In this document: in pieces, positions 13,101 to 27,000 of the stretch
Position numbering within the stretch: the first letter of the stretch is position 1
Layout of the letters: each line of letters opens with the position of its first letter
NCBI RefSeq assembly: GCF_001039355.2
Contig: NW_019773588.1
Coordinates: 1-64,000, forward strand
Direction of reading: 5' to 3'
Length of the DNA stretch: 64,000 bases
Source: Lingula anatina
Lineage: Eukaryota > Brachiopoda > Lingulata > Lingulida > Lingulidae
Made by a program: the position numbers and the translations under genes
Notes under the pieces: model-generated
What the model was told of the DNA's origin: nothing
What the model saw: the letters and a program-made list of their open reading frames with translations, nothing else
Databases searched by the model: none

Positions 13101-16100
13101 CCATAAAATGTATGTTTTAGTTAAGATTTATATAATGTGATCTTCTTCAAAAACTTTTTCAAAATTTATTACATTTTAAATTTAATTTAGAATAATCACA
13201 TTTTAAATTTTAGGCATATTAGACTTTCTGTTGCTGGACATGCACATTATTAAGGGTCAAGTAAAATATTTCAATTTGATGGCTTTTGTAATACTTAAAA
13301 TCATGAGAAAAAAGTAAAGTTCAATTATAAGGATAAATACACTTCACTAAATTGCTAGATCAAGTTTTTACCTAAAATATGTTATTGGAAAAAAAGTTTA
13401 TTTTAGTGCACTTAAATTGTTTTTGTCTGGGATAAATATATATCAGATGACATTGTCTGCCCTTAATGAGAATCCAGTGTTAGATAAATGCATTTAGGGC
13501 AAAAATAAATCAAAATGTTGGACCAGCACATGAATAAGTTAACTGTTACCACCATAGAAGTTGTTTACCAGAAATGTAAGATTTAAGGTGTGGGCCTACA
13601 AAGTGATTTGCCCTTGATCGCTTTGATCACACAAAAAGTCTCGCCAGTTTGTTTGACAAAGAAACCCAAAACTGAGGCTGTGTTGGTTTTTCTCATAATT
13701 TAAAATAGACATGGGTTGCCTGACCTCAGTTCCTGTTTACTGAAAATTAAAACTTCTCTAAAGCCATATGCTGACCAGGACTTTTGAATAGCTGGTGGAT
13801 TTTTTGTAAAAAGGATTAAAAATGAAAATTTGGGAAAGCATTTGGGATTTCTGTTAATTGGCTTTTAAGGATTGAAAAATGTTTTTTTTTTTGTTTAATG
13901 GATCTTAATTAGTTATCTCATATTCTTTTTTGCTCACCTTTGGGTGATAGAAAAAAGTCGAAGAAATGTACTAGTTGACCTTTTTTTTACTACTGAAAAG
14001 TACCTTGTTTTCTGTACAAGTTGTACCAATGACATTTTGATCCAGTTTTCAATAATCATTGAAACAGTTATCAAGCCATTTCCTGTCAAAAAAGCACCTA
14101 GTAAGCAGGATTTGATAGATTTATAGTTACTGCAATTATTCGATAGCACTTGTTTCACTGAATCTATCAACAAGCATTAAAATGAAGTGGCTGAGAATAA
14201 CCGTTATCTCAACTTTAGCTGAAAATTAAATTAAAACTGAAATTGGAAAGTGTTCTGTGGTGGAAAAAACGCAATGGTGCATGTATAGAATCCATGATAA
14301 ATGAAGTGAAGTAAATATCGAATATGCAGAAAATACTGGGAAAAAATGAGTTACTATAGTCTTCCATCCATGTAAGCCACAACTTCATATTGATTTAACT
14401 TAAGGTTAAATTCCCTTGGTAATGGTTACAGAAACTATCTTTAAATATTTTCTGTTGAGTTGTTTTATATTACCCTGCCTTCTTTAAATAACAACAAAGG
14501 ATATTAAATCTTTGTTTTTCTGGTCTTTGCAATTGTGCCTAACATGAAAAATAACTTCTTTGATTTAATTTTTTAACAGTTGTGACATTAACAGTACAGC
14601 GGCAACAGGGTTTTGTGGGTTTAGTTCGAGTCAACTACACAACACTAGATGCAACTGAATATTATAACTTCCTTCCTGGGTCAGTTGCACGTGCCAATAA
14701 AAGTGATTTTGTTCCTGTGAGCGGCTATGTTCAGCTGGGACTGAACCAAAATCGAGAAGACTTTGACATCCATATCAGAGATGATCAGATTCCAGAAGGA
14801 GATGAATCCGTGTTTGTCCGTCTCACTTCAGTTGAGTTGATCTCTGGTGGACAGAGTAGACCAGGTAAGCAGGTGAAAATGGTGCTTACCGTGGGTGCCT
14901 CTAATAATATGAATGAGCCCTGTGTTCAGCTACCAGCCTTTCTTGAGAGATGTAATTTTTTTCGCCATTGAAGGATTACCTCCTGTTATGTGAAGAAGGA
15001 AAGGATCTATAAGTATTAAATGAATGCCAATATAAATTTTCCTGTAATCTTATAAATTATTAATTCCTATATATTTATCTATAATTATCTATTGAGCATT
15101 GCAAGTTCTACATGCTGATTGTCATTGCCAGTGAAAGGAACTGCATGTGTAAATCATGCAATTTAATTGACACTTGTGCCTTCAATAGAATCCGGTCCAG
15201 CAGATCTGAAAAACACCTTGGCTGCATTGCCACCAGGTGATACCTGTATTTCCTGAGCCATATAAACATTTATGCATGGTTACTGTCCTTATGAGAATGG
15301 AGCGTCTGAATTCCCATCTCTGTATTTATAATATTTTTATTGTTGGTTTTTAGTGTCCTTTTCTCCTCGCCTTGGCCCAAACCAACAAACCTATGCTCAG
15401 ATTATCATCAACCAGAATGACAATGCAAATGGCATCCTGGAGCTGTCAACAGCCTCTGTGGCTGTGTCAGAGAACTTTACTGGCTCCATAGTTGATGTTG
15501 TACGCAAAGAAGGCTCTTTTGGAGAGGTTTGTGTTCCTGTTCTCTTATTCTGTTGCTTTTGCTTTAACAAGTGTTTTAACATTGAAATGTTTAAAGATAT
15601 CTAAGTACAAAATTTGGATGAATTCTTTGAAGAATTGCACTTGCAGCACTAAAATTATTGTGATAATAGTAATAGTCATTTGATTAAAAGTCCTTTTATG
15701 ATCTGCTGCCTTAGTGTAATACCTTTTAACTTTTCATTTTTTGCCAAAACTTCAGAACATAATCACGCATATCATGTTTGACTTAAATTTAAATTTTTAA
15801 AGATTTACTTTAAAAGTGCCCCATTTTAATAATTGTTATAGGTGAGTGTGAAGTTTGAGGTGATATCAGGCACAGCTGTCAACACCGTGGACTACAGTGT
15901 CACCTCCAGTGATGTCATCCTGGCTGACAGGGAAAGGAGGAAGAGAGTTCCCGTGGAGATCAACGATGACAGGATCGCAGAGTTAAACGAAACCTTTACT
16001 ATCCGCCTATTGCCACAGATTACAGGAGGTGCTCAGCTGGGAAGGCTGATATCCACGCAGGTCACCATTTTGTCCTCTGATGATCCCAAGGGAGCTTTTG

Positions 16101-19100
16101 GTAATTTTTCTTCTTATTTATTTATTTATTACTTTTTCAGGAAACATTACTTGGTTCATTTTCCAGTATACTCATACATGCCTATGAGATGAACCAGTTT
16201 TTGTTACTTATTTTTATGTTCAGAGTCATCATTGTCGAAAGAGCTAGTCTTACTCACTGTTGGTGAAATAAATCTTTAGAATTTTGTCTTATGATATTTT
16301 TGGCCTTGGGATGTATTCATAAGTTCTGTAGCTTGACTCAACTTTTAAGATTTGACACCCTATTTTATGTCTCCTTTGGCACTGAATAAATGAAAAACTG
16401 CTTGGTGGAAAATTGCATGAAAAGATCAATAGTCAAGTGTTACATAACCCTGCCCTTGTATCCTGTCTTTTCTGGCACACTTACTCACTTAATACAGACT
16501 TTTCTTGAATCTCTTGCTGTGTTGGGCCTGTCTGACATTCATTTTGGCAGAAAAGAGAGTAACTTAAGGGATTTCCCAACCCTATTTAATGGATTGTATC
16601 CAAATTTAAGATAGGCAAAGCAAAATGGTGTCAAAAGTCGAATCCGACACAACTTGTTCATTACATTAATCGGGGTCAGGTCAAAATGCTCATTTTAGTA
16701 ATTGTAGGTTAAAGTATACACCCATTGAGGCAAGAGCTATAGCAGAACATGTGTTGACATAATGTTAGCTAGAAATAGCACATTGTCTCAGGTACATAAT
16801 TGGATGTCTGTGTCTTCAGACAAGTTTTTTTTCTGTTTTCAGAATTTTCCACATCTGGCAGTAGTGTAGAAGAACCCGAGTCACAGTCGGGACAAAGTGT
16901 GGAAATCACTGTCAGCAGAATGGGCGGCACTCTTGATGTGGTAGCTGTCCAGTGGGAAGCTACTCTCAATGGTTAGTATGGCATTGTTGACTTCCAGTTT
17001 GTTTTTTCAGATACCACCTGTCATCTGATACATGTTTCAAATAAAATGAAAAATGCAAGTAATGGATGTATTGAAATATGCACTGCTCTGCTGATTTATA
17101 CATCCCAATAAAATATCCATGATTATTCAATAAATTTTTATTTAATTCGAGAAATGGTATTGCCTCTGGCAGAAAAAAGATTTACTCAATAGCTTTTTAA
17201 CATCTCTGTGGCACTCAGTACAAATATTATAGCCCAATCAGTCTTCTGTATCCTATTTCCAGTCTCAGATGTACATCTTGCCCAACCTCTGAAACATGGC
17301 TCAATCATTTGCCTGTGACACTCCAACCATTATACATATTTTGGAGGAGGCTCAAATGAAATAGTCCATTAGATAACAGTTAGAAATCCAGTCTTCCTTC
17401 TTTATAAATTCAGACACAGCTTATTATCTGAAAATGAATCTAATTTGTGATATGGGATATGACCTAATCTTTATTGAAAATCTAATAATCATCTTGTTTG
17501 TGAGAAATTGAAATTTGAAGTTCTGTGTGTCTTCTGTCCACCAAAATGCAAGTCCTTCTAACAAAAAAAAGTTGAAAATTTGCTAATCAGCAAAGTAGGA
17601 TGTACTCAGTAATTCAATAAGAAGTTAAGAAATTGGTTTGTTATCAATGTTGACTTTATACATTAAGATGATATTTCATATTTGAAGTCAAATCACCAGG
17701 TCATTTAGGTTTCCAACTCATGATAATATTTTGTACCTTTATAATTGTAAATATGTGTTCATATGATGGGAAAGTGTAGTTTCTCACACCTAAGGCTGTC
17801 AGATTATGTGATCTTAACATTCAGCATTTTCCCCACCTTTTTTTGCTTAATAAGTCACACTTGTTTCATCACTTTAACAGACAGCTTGATAAATTGTTTA
17901 CCTAGGGGTGTTGTTTTAAATGCGGTTAGATTTTCTTAGAAAACTTTTGGGAGTCAGCAACAGTTGTGCTTTGGCAAATATTTAGAAAGCACTCAAGAAT
18001 TTGGCAGTATCCATGTGTGAAATGGTTAATAGAGGGAATTTCCCAGGTGGTTTTTACCAGCCTTGGTACCCTGGATACTCAATAAAAGTTACTGGCCATT
18101 ATTACATTACGGAGACAAAGCAACATTGTCTGAGAGAGGTGAACTCATATAATTAATTTTTGTGTAGCAAAGAAATTGGCACCTTCTGTGCACGTGTTGA
18201 AAATCTGAATCCTTTTTATAAAGAAACTTTTAGTGTAAACACATGTAATAACTCTATTAAATCTGCACTACTAGTGTAATTGTAAACACAGGCAATTTAA
18301 GCACTCTAGTTCTGGCTGGTTTCTGTCTGTTCAATTTCATAGGTCCATTCATTGTCTATTAAAACCATAACCCAGCAACCTAAAATGCAAAAACACTGAC
18401 CTGAGAATGAAGTATTTTGAGCACTTGTAACCAATAATAAAGATTTCACAAAAGCATTTTTCATGACTCTGACGTCAAATTAGCAATGTTATCCATTCAT
18501 TGAAAATTAACAAAAGACAATGGTAGGTACATTAAACAGAGATCATGACGTAGCAAGGCATTTTGCTTTAATTTGTTAAGAAGTTACGATTATGTTGTAA
18601 TCATTCACAGGGACCTTTACCCCTTTAGGGTATGCTGCACTGTGTAAGTGCTGGCTTAATTCCAGGTGAATGAGATCTAAATCTTTTCAGAAAATTAAAA
18701 AGTCATTGCCCTGGGAATCTATAATTTAGAGTCTTAAGATGTTTTCTGCTTTTATTTATGAAACTTTGTCAATCAGTGCATACTGAAATAAATTTAGATA
18801 ATTGCCTATTGAACCAGAAAGAAGAAAGCCTCTTAGTTAAAGAAAAATTCCTTCAGAAAATTAAAAAGGAGTATAATATCTTTTGAATCTATGAATTATA
18901 TCTTTGAACACTTGGAGGAATTTCTAATGAATCATTGTCAACCATGTCCAAGAATAATAGGATAATTATATTATTGAACAAGAAACTTCTCTTAGCAATG
19001 TTCGTAGATTGCAGATGTGTAGGGAAGAGTAAACAATTTGTTTCTTTCATAGTCTCTATGGTCAGAAGTAGATAGAATATAATTAAATGTCTTGAAAAGA

Positions 19101-22100
19101 CATTAAGTAATAAGTAATAAAAACCACTACATCTAACCACTAACCACTACATCCTACGACAATGGAATAGACTGATAATGGAATAGACGGTGGGGAATTG
19201 GAGGTCATTGAACTTAAACCAGAGTTTACAACAGCTTAACATTCACACATGGACTTTAAGGCACTCTTACTGGGAGGAATTAGTTTCAAGTGAACATGGA
19301 AAAGATATAAGTATTTCCCTGATTTTAGTGTTTCCAGGCTTATAACATCTGGGGATAAGATCCCTTTTCTTAGTCAAAAACCATCTTGTCAAGAACAGAT
19401 TGTGTGTAGTTATTTTTCTTAGTTTTTAGGTTTGACTTTTTGTTTCATGCCATTGTTTTTTTTGTTTTTTTTGTTTTTTGCCTTTATTATTTAGATCTGA
19501 AATTTGCTGATTTTGCAAATGTGCTGAAAGCTTTTCAATCAAACAGAAAAATACTTTGCTGCAGTTCCTCCTTTATTCATCCCACTTCATTTGTCTGACC
19601 TTTTTTTATTTTTTGTAGACATCTAACCATGCATCATGGCTTTTACATTAGACATTGATATGATTATATAAAAAATTTACCTTAAGTTCAATCTTGTGCC
19701 ATGTTTATTACTTGGGATCAGATTACAAAAAAGAGTGAAATAAATGAGGCCTGGATAGGAATAAGAATCAGAACATTTCACTGCCCTGGAGGAGAGCTAA
19801 AATGCTATTAACATCCCTTGGATGATTTGTGAAATGAACATTTGGAGAAGTTCTGGGAAAGAACAATGAAAAACCCTGGGTAAAGATGTGTTTGCCTCTT
19901 ATTTTGCATTTTATAGTAGGTGATGACAAGACAAATTGAGTTATGTACATTTATAGGGTGTAGATGAGGTACTTTGTGTTGAAATTAGTGTAAGTTATTT
20001 GTCATGGCTTGAAAGGTTTTGGTTTTTATTGAAGATCATCAGTGACAAAAAAATGACAAAATTTGCAAAAATCAAAGTTATCATTTCAGGCAGTTGATCA
20101 AAAGAAAGACAAAAAGTTTGAATAAAAATTAAAAAAAAAAGGGGGGGATGTATCTTCAAAATTAGAACCAATAATTAAATTCTAAGTCTGTTCCCTCTCA
20201 TTAAGATCAAATAATTTTCATAAAGAAAGAAAGTTAGTCATTGTATAACCGGATAAGGGGGAAAATAATTATCACACATTAAGGACCAAATTTTGTCTTT
20301 TCCTGTTATTATATTTCTTCCCTCTTTTCATAACTTCAGGTGTTCCTGCCACAGCAGACGTCTCCCCAACTCAGAGCACCATCTACTTTACCAGTAACCA
20401 AGCCAGTGAAAAGATAGTCATTACTGTACTGCCTGATGATGAACCTGAAGACCAGGAGGTACAAATAGATAAAGCAATATTCCATTTCTTTTAACAATCC
20501 TTCTTATGATTATCATTTAGGATGATGACTCTTTGTGTTAGAGGTTAATTTTTACATTTGTTTTTTGAAAGACAAAAATTAAAACCATAGACGGCTGGCA
20601 AATGTTAAATCCTGTGTGAAAAGTGAGTAGAACTCTCATTGTAAAAATTTATAAATTTAGACCTCGGAATGTTAAATCTAAAACTTCATTCTTTTCAGGA
20701 CATTTTGATAACATTGACTGCAGCCACTAATGGAGGTAGGGTAGGCAGCAGGAATGTGTTCAGACTTACCATACTGCCCAATGATGATCCACATGGTATT
20801 GTCCAGTTTGAGCAGGATAGGTTTGTCCTTAAGGAATTGTCTGCTGATGACACCCAGCACATCAAACTAACAAGGAGGTAAGTTAGACTGAACTTAAGAT
20901 CACTTTTATATCTCTCCTTTCTTGTCTTTTTTTCTGTTTTTACTATTGAAATATATATTTTGTCTTAGAAATCAGAGGCCATTAGTGGTGTTAATGTCCA
21001 TGTTGATCCTACTAATACAAGCACCCTGATTAAATAGAAGAAATGTTGTTCATTGCATATTTTAATGAAATTAATGCATATCGTCAGGTTTCATGAATAA
21101 AATCAAGTTATTTACTTAAATTAACTCAATTTTGAAAAGTTAGAATAATCTACTTTATCTTGATTACATTTTAGATGTTGAGTCAAATCTTTTTATGGCT
21201 AATTCTTACATAATCTCTATTCAGTGGTGGTTCCTTTGGACAACTTAGAGTATCCTATAGTACAGAGCAGGTGGATATCCTGGCTATAGTGTCTAACCAG
21301 GGACAGGACATACTTGACTACTACACACAGCCTGTCTATGGGGCTAATACACCACAGGATGGATTCAGTGTGGATGTGAGTGGGGCACCAGAGCCAGTGG
21401 AGGTAGGAAAAGATTTATTGCAGAAAAACATTTTACAATATTCAATCACAGAAATACGCAGTCTCTAAATTGATAGAATGATACACTGTCTACTTGTTAT
21501 CTGGACACTTTTTCATCATAGTCAGGGTTTTATTACTGATAGGTTTTAAAGGTCCGATTTAATTGCAATTGATACTTCAGAATGGCAAAATTTGATAAGA
21601 CCATTATTTTTGATGCGCATTTTTCTGTATTGATTTCCGTCCACTCTTTAAAGTAATATGAATGGCCATTATGCTGTTCTGTATTGCTGTGTGTTGTTGT
21701 TTTTCCAGATGTGTGCAAGAACCTGTCTGTCTACAAGAGCCTGCCTGGTCTTCCAGTACAACTCCACTGCAGCAATCTGTACATGGTTTACCTCTGGAAG
21801 AAATGACAGCTTCATGCCTGCTGCTGATGTGCGCTATTATATGAAGAATGTTACCAAAGTATGAGCATTATGTGAGATAAGGAAGCTTTATAATTGTATT
21901 TATTGTGATATGATCGTGCGGGATGGTGAGACCAGATGTTTTAAATATGTGTTATCAGGCAATATTTCAGTTAAATTTTTATTATAAGTATTGAGTGAGT
22001 CTGCCAGTGTAGTTAAAGATGCATACAAAGCCAATATTTTGCCACAAAAACAGACCAAATGCCAGCATATAGTTTCAAGTAGTATATCTAAGAGAATTAC

Positions 22101-24026
22101 CAAAAGGCACCGTTTAATTTTTCCCGAAAGTGATGTTTGAACGGATTTTTCTGCTAGCATTCTATGCTGTATGTCAATGGGGCAGAAAAGTAGGTCACGA
22201 ATGTAGGTTAAATTTCCGACCAAAAATTTAAGGAAAGGAGCAGTCTGAAGCTCTTTTATGGCTGATCAAGTGATCTATTCAGTTTATCCCTTGGCATGTC
22301 AAATTTATTTGAGTCGTATAAGAAACTAGTAGAAGTGGTTTGGATGTGTTACTGGGAATCCACACTCCACCAATGCTCGGTTCGTATGTACCTTTAACGT
22401 TAAGATTTAAGAGCATTGTATCAAAAAAATACACAAGGGCCAGACAGAAAATAAATTTTAGATTTACCATATGTTTTTATTCTCAAAAAATAATCTTTAA
22501 TAAATAAATATAAAAACATATGGCAACAAATCCATCACATTAAATGAACTTCAATTGAGCATAGTTCAACCCATGAAATAAAAATGAACAAAAATTGTGA
22601 CCATTTTATAAACACTCCAGCATACAAAAATTAAGGCATTTGTTTTGCCTGTTTATTTATCAGTGTTTTAATTTTTTTACCAGGCAATGACCCTGTATGA
22701 CATCCAGGCAGAATCAGGTCAGGACTACACCCCAGTGACAGGTGCCTCTGTTATCATTCAAGATGGAGCCAGCTCTGGCACCATCCCAATCCAAATCCTT
22801 GCTGACCGTCTTCCCGAGCTGGACGAAAGATTTTTGGTCAGACTGACCAACGTAGAATTGGTCAGTGGTCCACCCAGTAATCCACGAAACAACCCCAGAC
22901 TGGGCAATATCCAAATGGCCACTGTGGTCATTGATAAGAATGATGATGCCAATGGAATATTTAGTATCTTCAGTAATGACCCGCGTGCTTTGAATGGAGG
23001 AAGGGTGGTGGAAGTGGAGGAGAGAGAGAAACTGTTTGTAGATCTGGTGGTAGAAAGAGGAGGTGGGTTGAAGTGCCGAACATCATAACAGAATACTGTA
23101 AATCTTTCTTCATATACCTTTAAAAAGGTTTTTGAGTAATGGCAAAGAGTGATTATTAATACACACACATGAAACTACGATGTGGGAGTGATCAATTTTG
23201 TGGATGATTAGAAAAATCTTTATGGATGGGGCTGTTTTGTTTTTTGATGGATAAAATTTAAGAAGAATATGTACAACATAATATTAACAAGAATTGATAA
23301 AAATGTGAATGGTTTTAGAAGTTTTTCCAAAAGAAGTGTTTATTATAGATAATTATCTGTGGACATTATGAACAATGAATTACTATTCACCTTTTGCATT
23401 CCTCTTTTTGTATATTAAGATGTAATAATACTTTTTTCACTTTGTGTGTATTCTTACTGAACTGAATCCTCCTACAAATTTTAACCTTATATTTCTTCAA
23501 TCCTGTATATCTAGTTGAGTACATTGATCCACATAAGTAGATCTGACTTCCTCTCATATACATTTTTACACTTTAATCTTTATATTTGTCAGCTTTTCTG
23601 TGTTTTTCTCTTTTTGCATCAGGCTTCTTTATATCAGTGCTGATCTAGAGCTGGTTCAATACATTGAAGTTATTGGGACTTCAGGATTAACAGTTTTTTG
23701 TATTGGTGAACTGCTATATCAAGACAAGTGCAATAAAATTATAAGCTGTTTCTTGGTTGATACAGAACAGATGTAGAGTAGTCTGAAGTGAACAGAACTT
23801 TTTTTTCATCTTTTCTATGTTATTACGTGTATCTTATCCATGTAAATAGGTGATTTAAGACAGATGATAATCATTCTAGGTGGTAGTATTGGTGAAGTGT
23901 ATGTAATGTGGTCAGTTGATCAGTCAAGGAGCAATGCTACAAAGGGTATAGACTTTATTGCTGATGGGGCCAGTCTTATATTTGGACCAGGAGAGACTAG
24001 ACGAGGTACAGATTTTTGTAGTTACT

Positions 24027-24080
<54 letters not shown>

Positions 24081-27000
24081 CATGTAGTAGTAGTACTGTA
24101 GTAGTAGTCATAACATTTAAGTGTGCAAAACTTTGAAAGGTGGAAAAATTATTGTTTAGTTTGAAATATGTGTAATTAATGTTTCATCCTAATGATAAAA
24201 GTGTGTGAATTGCATGCAGTTGTCTTATTGAAAAGCAGTTGGTTGTAAGTGGTTTAATCTGTTCTATTTTAAATTTTCATTTTTGATTTGTTAATTTATA
24301 GGGACACCATTAAATAACATATCATGTTTCATTCTAGCTCTTACCATTGGAATCATTGATGATGATGAAGCAGAAGATGATGAGAACATTCTCATCTTTT
24401 TATCCAACCCACAAGGTGGTGCTGTGATAGGTCCAAACAATACAGTCAATGTGATCATCATGGCCAATGACAACGTAGGAGGAACACTTGGTTTTGCTCA
24501 GAGCTCTGTACTGGCTAGGGAGGGTAAGGAGAATATGAGTTAGATAGAGTTCTTTGCAGTGTGCACTTTTCCTGCTATTTTACTAATTTCCTTATGTTTA
24601 TTTTAGGGAAATAAAAGGGGAATTGCAGAATACATTATATATTCTTGTATAAACTAAAGATGTAATGTTCTCATGTATATGCATGTAGTCTGACAAATTG
24701 TTCTCATTCAATCTCATTTTTATTGATTTTAACAAGGGCAGCCATTCTTTGTAAAAGATCTCTATTTGCAAATTGTTATAATGTTTTCGAGAATTACTTG
24801 GTGGTTAGAAAATTGGGAAATGATTTAAAATGATAATACCCTTCCCAGGGGATAACCTGACAATGGTTGTTCAGAGGAGTCGCCCAGCTCGTGGTAACGC
24901 CAGCATGGAGTGGGAAATCAAGGGTTTGAATGGACTGGACCCTGCTCTAGGCTTCAGGGTGTACCAGGGGTCACTGGTCTTTAAGGAGGTAAAATTGTGT
25001 GATATTACATTATTTTATTGATAATTTGAGGGATATTATATTTTTGTGCAGTAGATTTATGTAGTTTATTTTGAGCAATCAGTTCATAGTCACTGTGATA
25101 ATTCCAATTTGAAATGAAAATGCTAATCGTTGTTTATTATATCAGAAGTAAGTTGTTTTTGATATGCCTCCTATTTATTCAAAACATATTGTTCAAATTA
25201 AGGAAACTTTTGTTTTGTTCCTAATTGATCCAATTATGTTAATCAGGGTGAATTAGAAAAGACCATATCATTACACATTCTGGAAGATGCCACTCCAGAG
25301 GTCAATGAAGAATACCGCATTTTCCTCAAAAATCTTGTTACATCAGGTAAGCTGTGGCTAAGATATTATTGCATGATTTATGACTTTCATTGTTAAATAA
25401 GAAATGAACAAGGATTTGCCTTTGTTTTTTTTAATACTTATGAAATACAAAGAATACTACTTTTTGAGAAAATTTATGTTGTGACTAACACAGTTTTACA
25501 ACTCCTGTTTGTCACAATTTTCACGTTTGTTTGTTTGTTTGGTCACTTATTTTTTTATTCAAAAATGGAGAGAGTAAGTATCTATCAAATGGTAAAGCAA
25601 AAACCCATATTATTCCATCCTTACTTTTAGCTGAAGTCGTAATTTTAAGTATCATTTTAACTGTGTTATATTGTTCCATGTGTCTGTAATCTAATGAATG
25701 GATTTTATCATGGTATGTATCTGGACAAGAACTGAATATTAGTAGACAATATTCCTTTTAGATTAGTTGCTGAAATTAGCACTTAATTTCTCTTATAGTT
25801 TTTTGTTTTGGGCATTTATTTTTATTGCTTATGGATGAAAATAAAAGATATTATTGGTTTAATTAGATAAAGTAGGATGGCCTTTCATCTGCTCCTGTCT
25901 TATTTCACTACATATAGTTTCTTGAGAAGGACATCTATTGCATGACCTGGCAAGCAACAACATAAAGGATCATAAAATTAACGCCAACATTTTTTTGAAA
26001 TTGTTTTTCAATTCGTGAATTTTTTTCTTTGATCAGGCTGATCATGACTTCCATGCTATTTTATGTTTTGTTTTACATATCTTTTCTTTTGCTTTACAGG
26101 AAGGGAAATGTGCTTTCTCTCATTGGAAGTTTTTCATTTATGTTAACTTTCTACTATTGTTTCAGCACAACTTCTTAGATGTGTGTGTGTATGCATTTGA
26201 CCAAGATAAATTGATAGGACTACAGAAAAGAAATAGAGTCTTCTGTATCAGTGGAATGAAGTCTTTGATTTGTTTTCAGTTGTATTTTATGGACATACTG
26301 ATTAAGACATTGAAAATTCTAACTTTTCACAAATACAATATCTTTGTTGATTGTATATAAATTTATATTTTTATTAGGAGGGTATTTAATCTTAATGTAT
26401 GTAAATATACAATTTGCAACATTAGAAGTAATTCCTAATGACTCATTTGTGTTTTGAGACAATCTGCTTGATATGGGGTTGATGAAAAAAAGGGGGGAAA
26501 ATGTACATTCAACATTGTTCTAATTTCCTACAACATCTCATTTTTAGCTTGTGTTGCAAAGACAGAAATTACTTGTGACATGATTGACAAAGATTTCAAT
26601 ATGAAAAAAATGAGAAAATCAAAATTATTTATCAATCGCTTCAGGTGTACGACAAACAGGAGAAGCCATCTTGGATCCCCAGAGCTACGTGGCCAGTATT
26701 ACAATCCAGGGCAGTAATGATCCCCATGGCGTGTTCCAGTTTGCCTCCAGCTCCATGCTGGTACACACACCAGAGGCCAATACCACAGTGCAGCTCATGG
26801 TGGACAGAAAGTTTGGAGCTATAGGTAACTTGAAATAGTAACATTGTGGCTTTTGGATATGGCAAGTGTTTTATGGAAGAAAATATAGACCAGCCACAGG
26901 GGTACAGTTCTCAAATAATAGGACAGTAAATACATCTTTTGAGCAAAAAGAAAGAAGATGAAATTTGAAAATGTAAACAATTGTTGCTCAAGGTAAAATG

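Noticed and set aside
16630-16660. GTCGAATCCGACAC resembling a tRNA T-arm
   Set aside because: No matching acceptor stem, anticodon arm or D-arm was found at the right distances.
24006-24136. Open frame with poly-Ser after the 23880-24005 exon
   Set aside because: It is intron read-through across an AGT microsatellite. The donor CGAG|GTACAG and the acceptor at 24338 keep the Calx-beta frame continuous without it.
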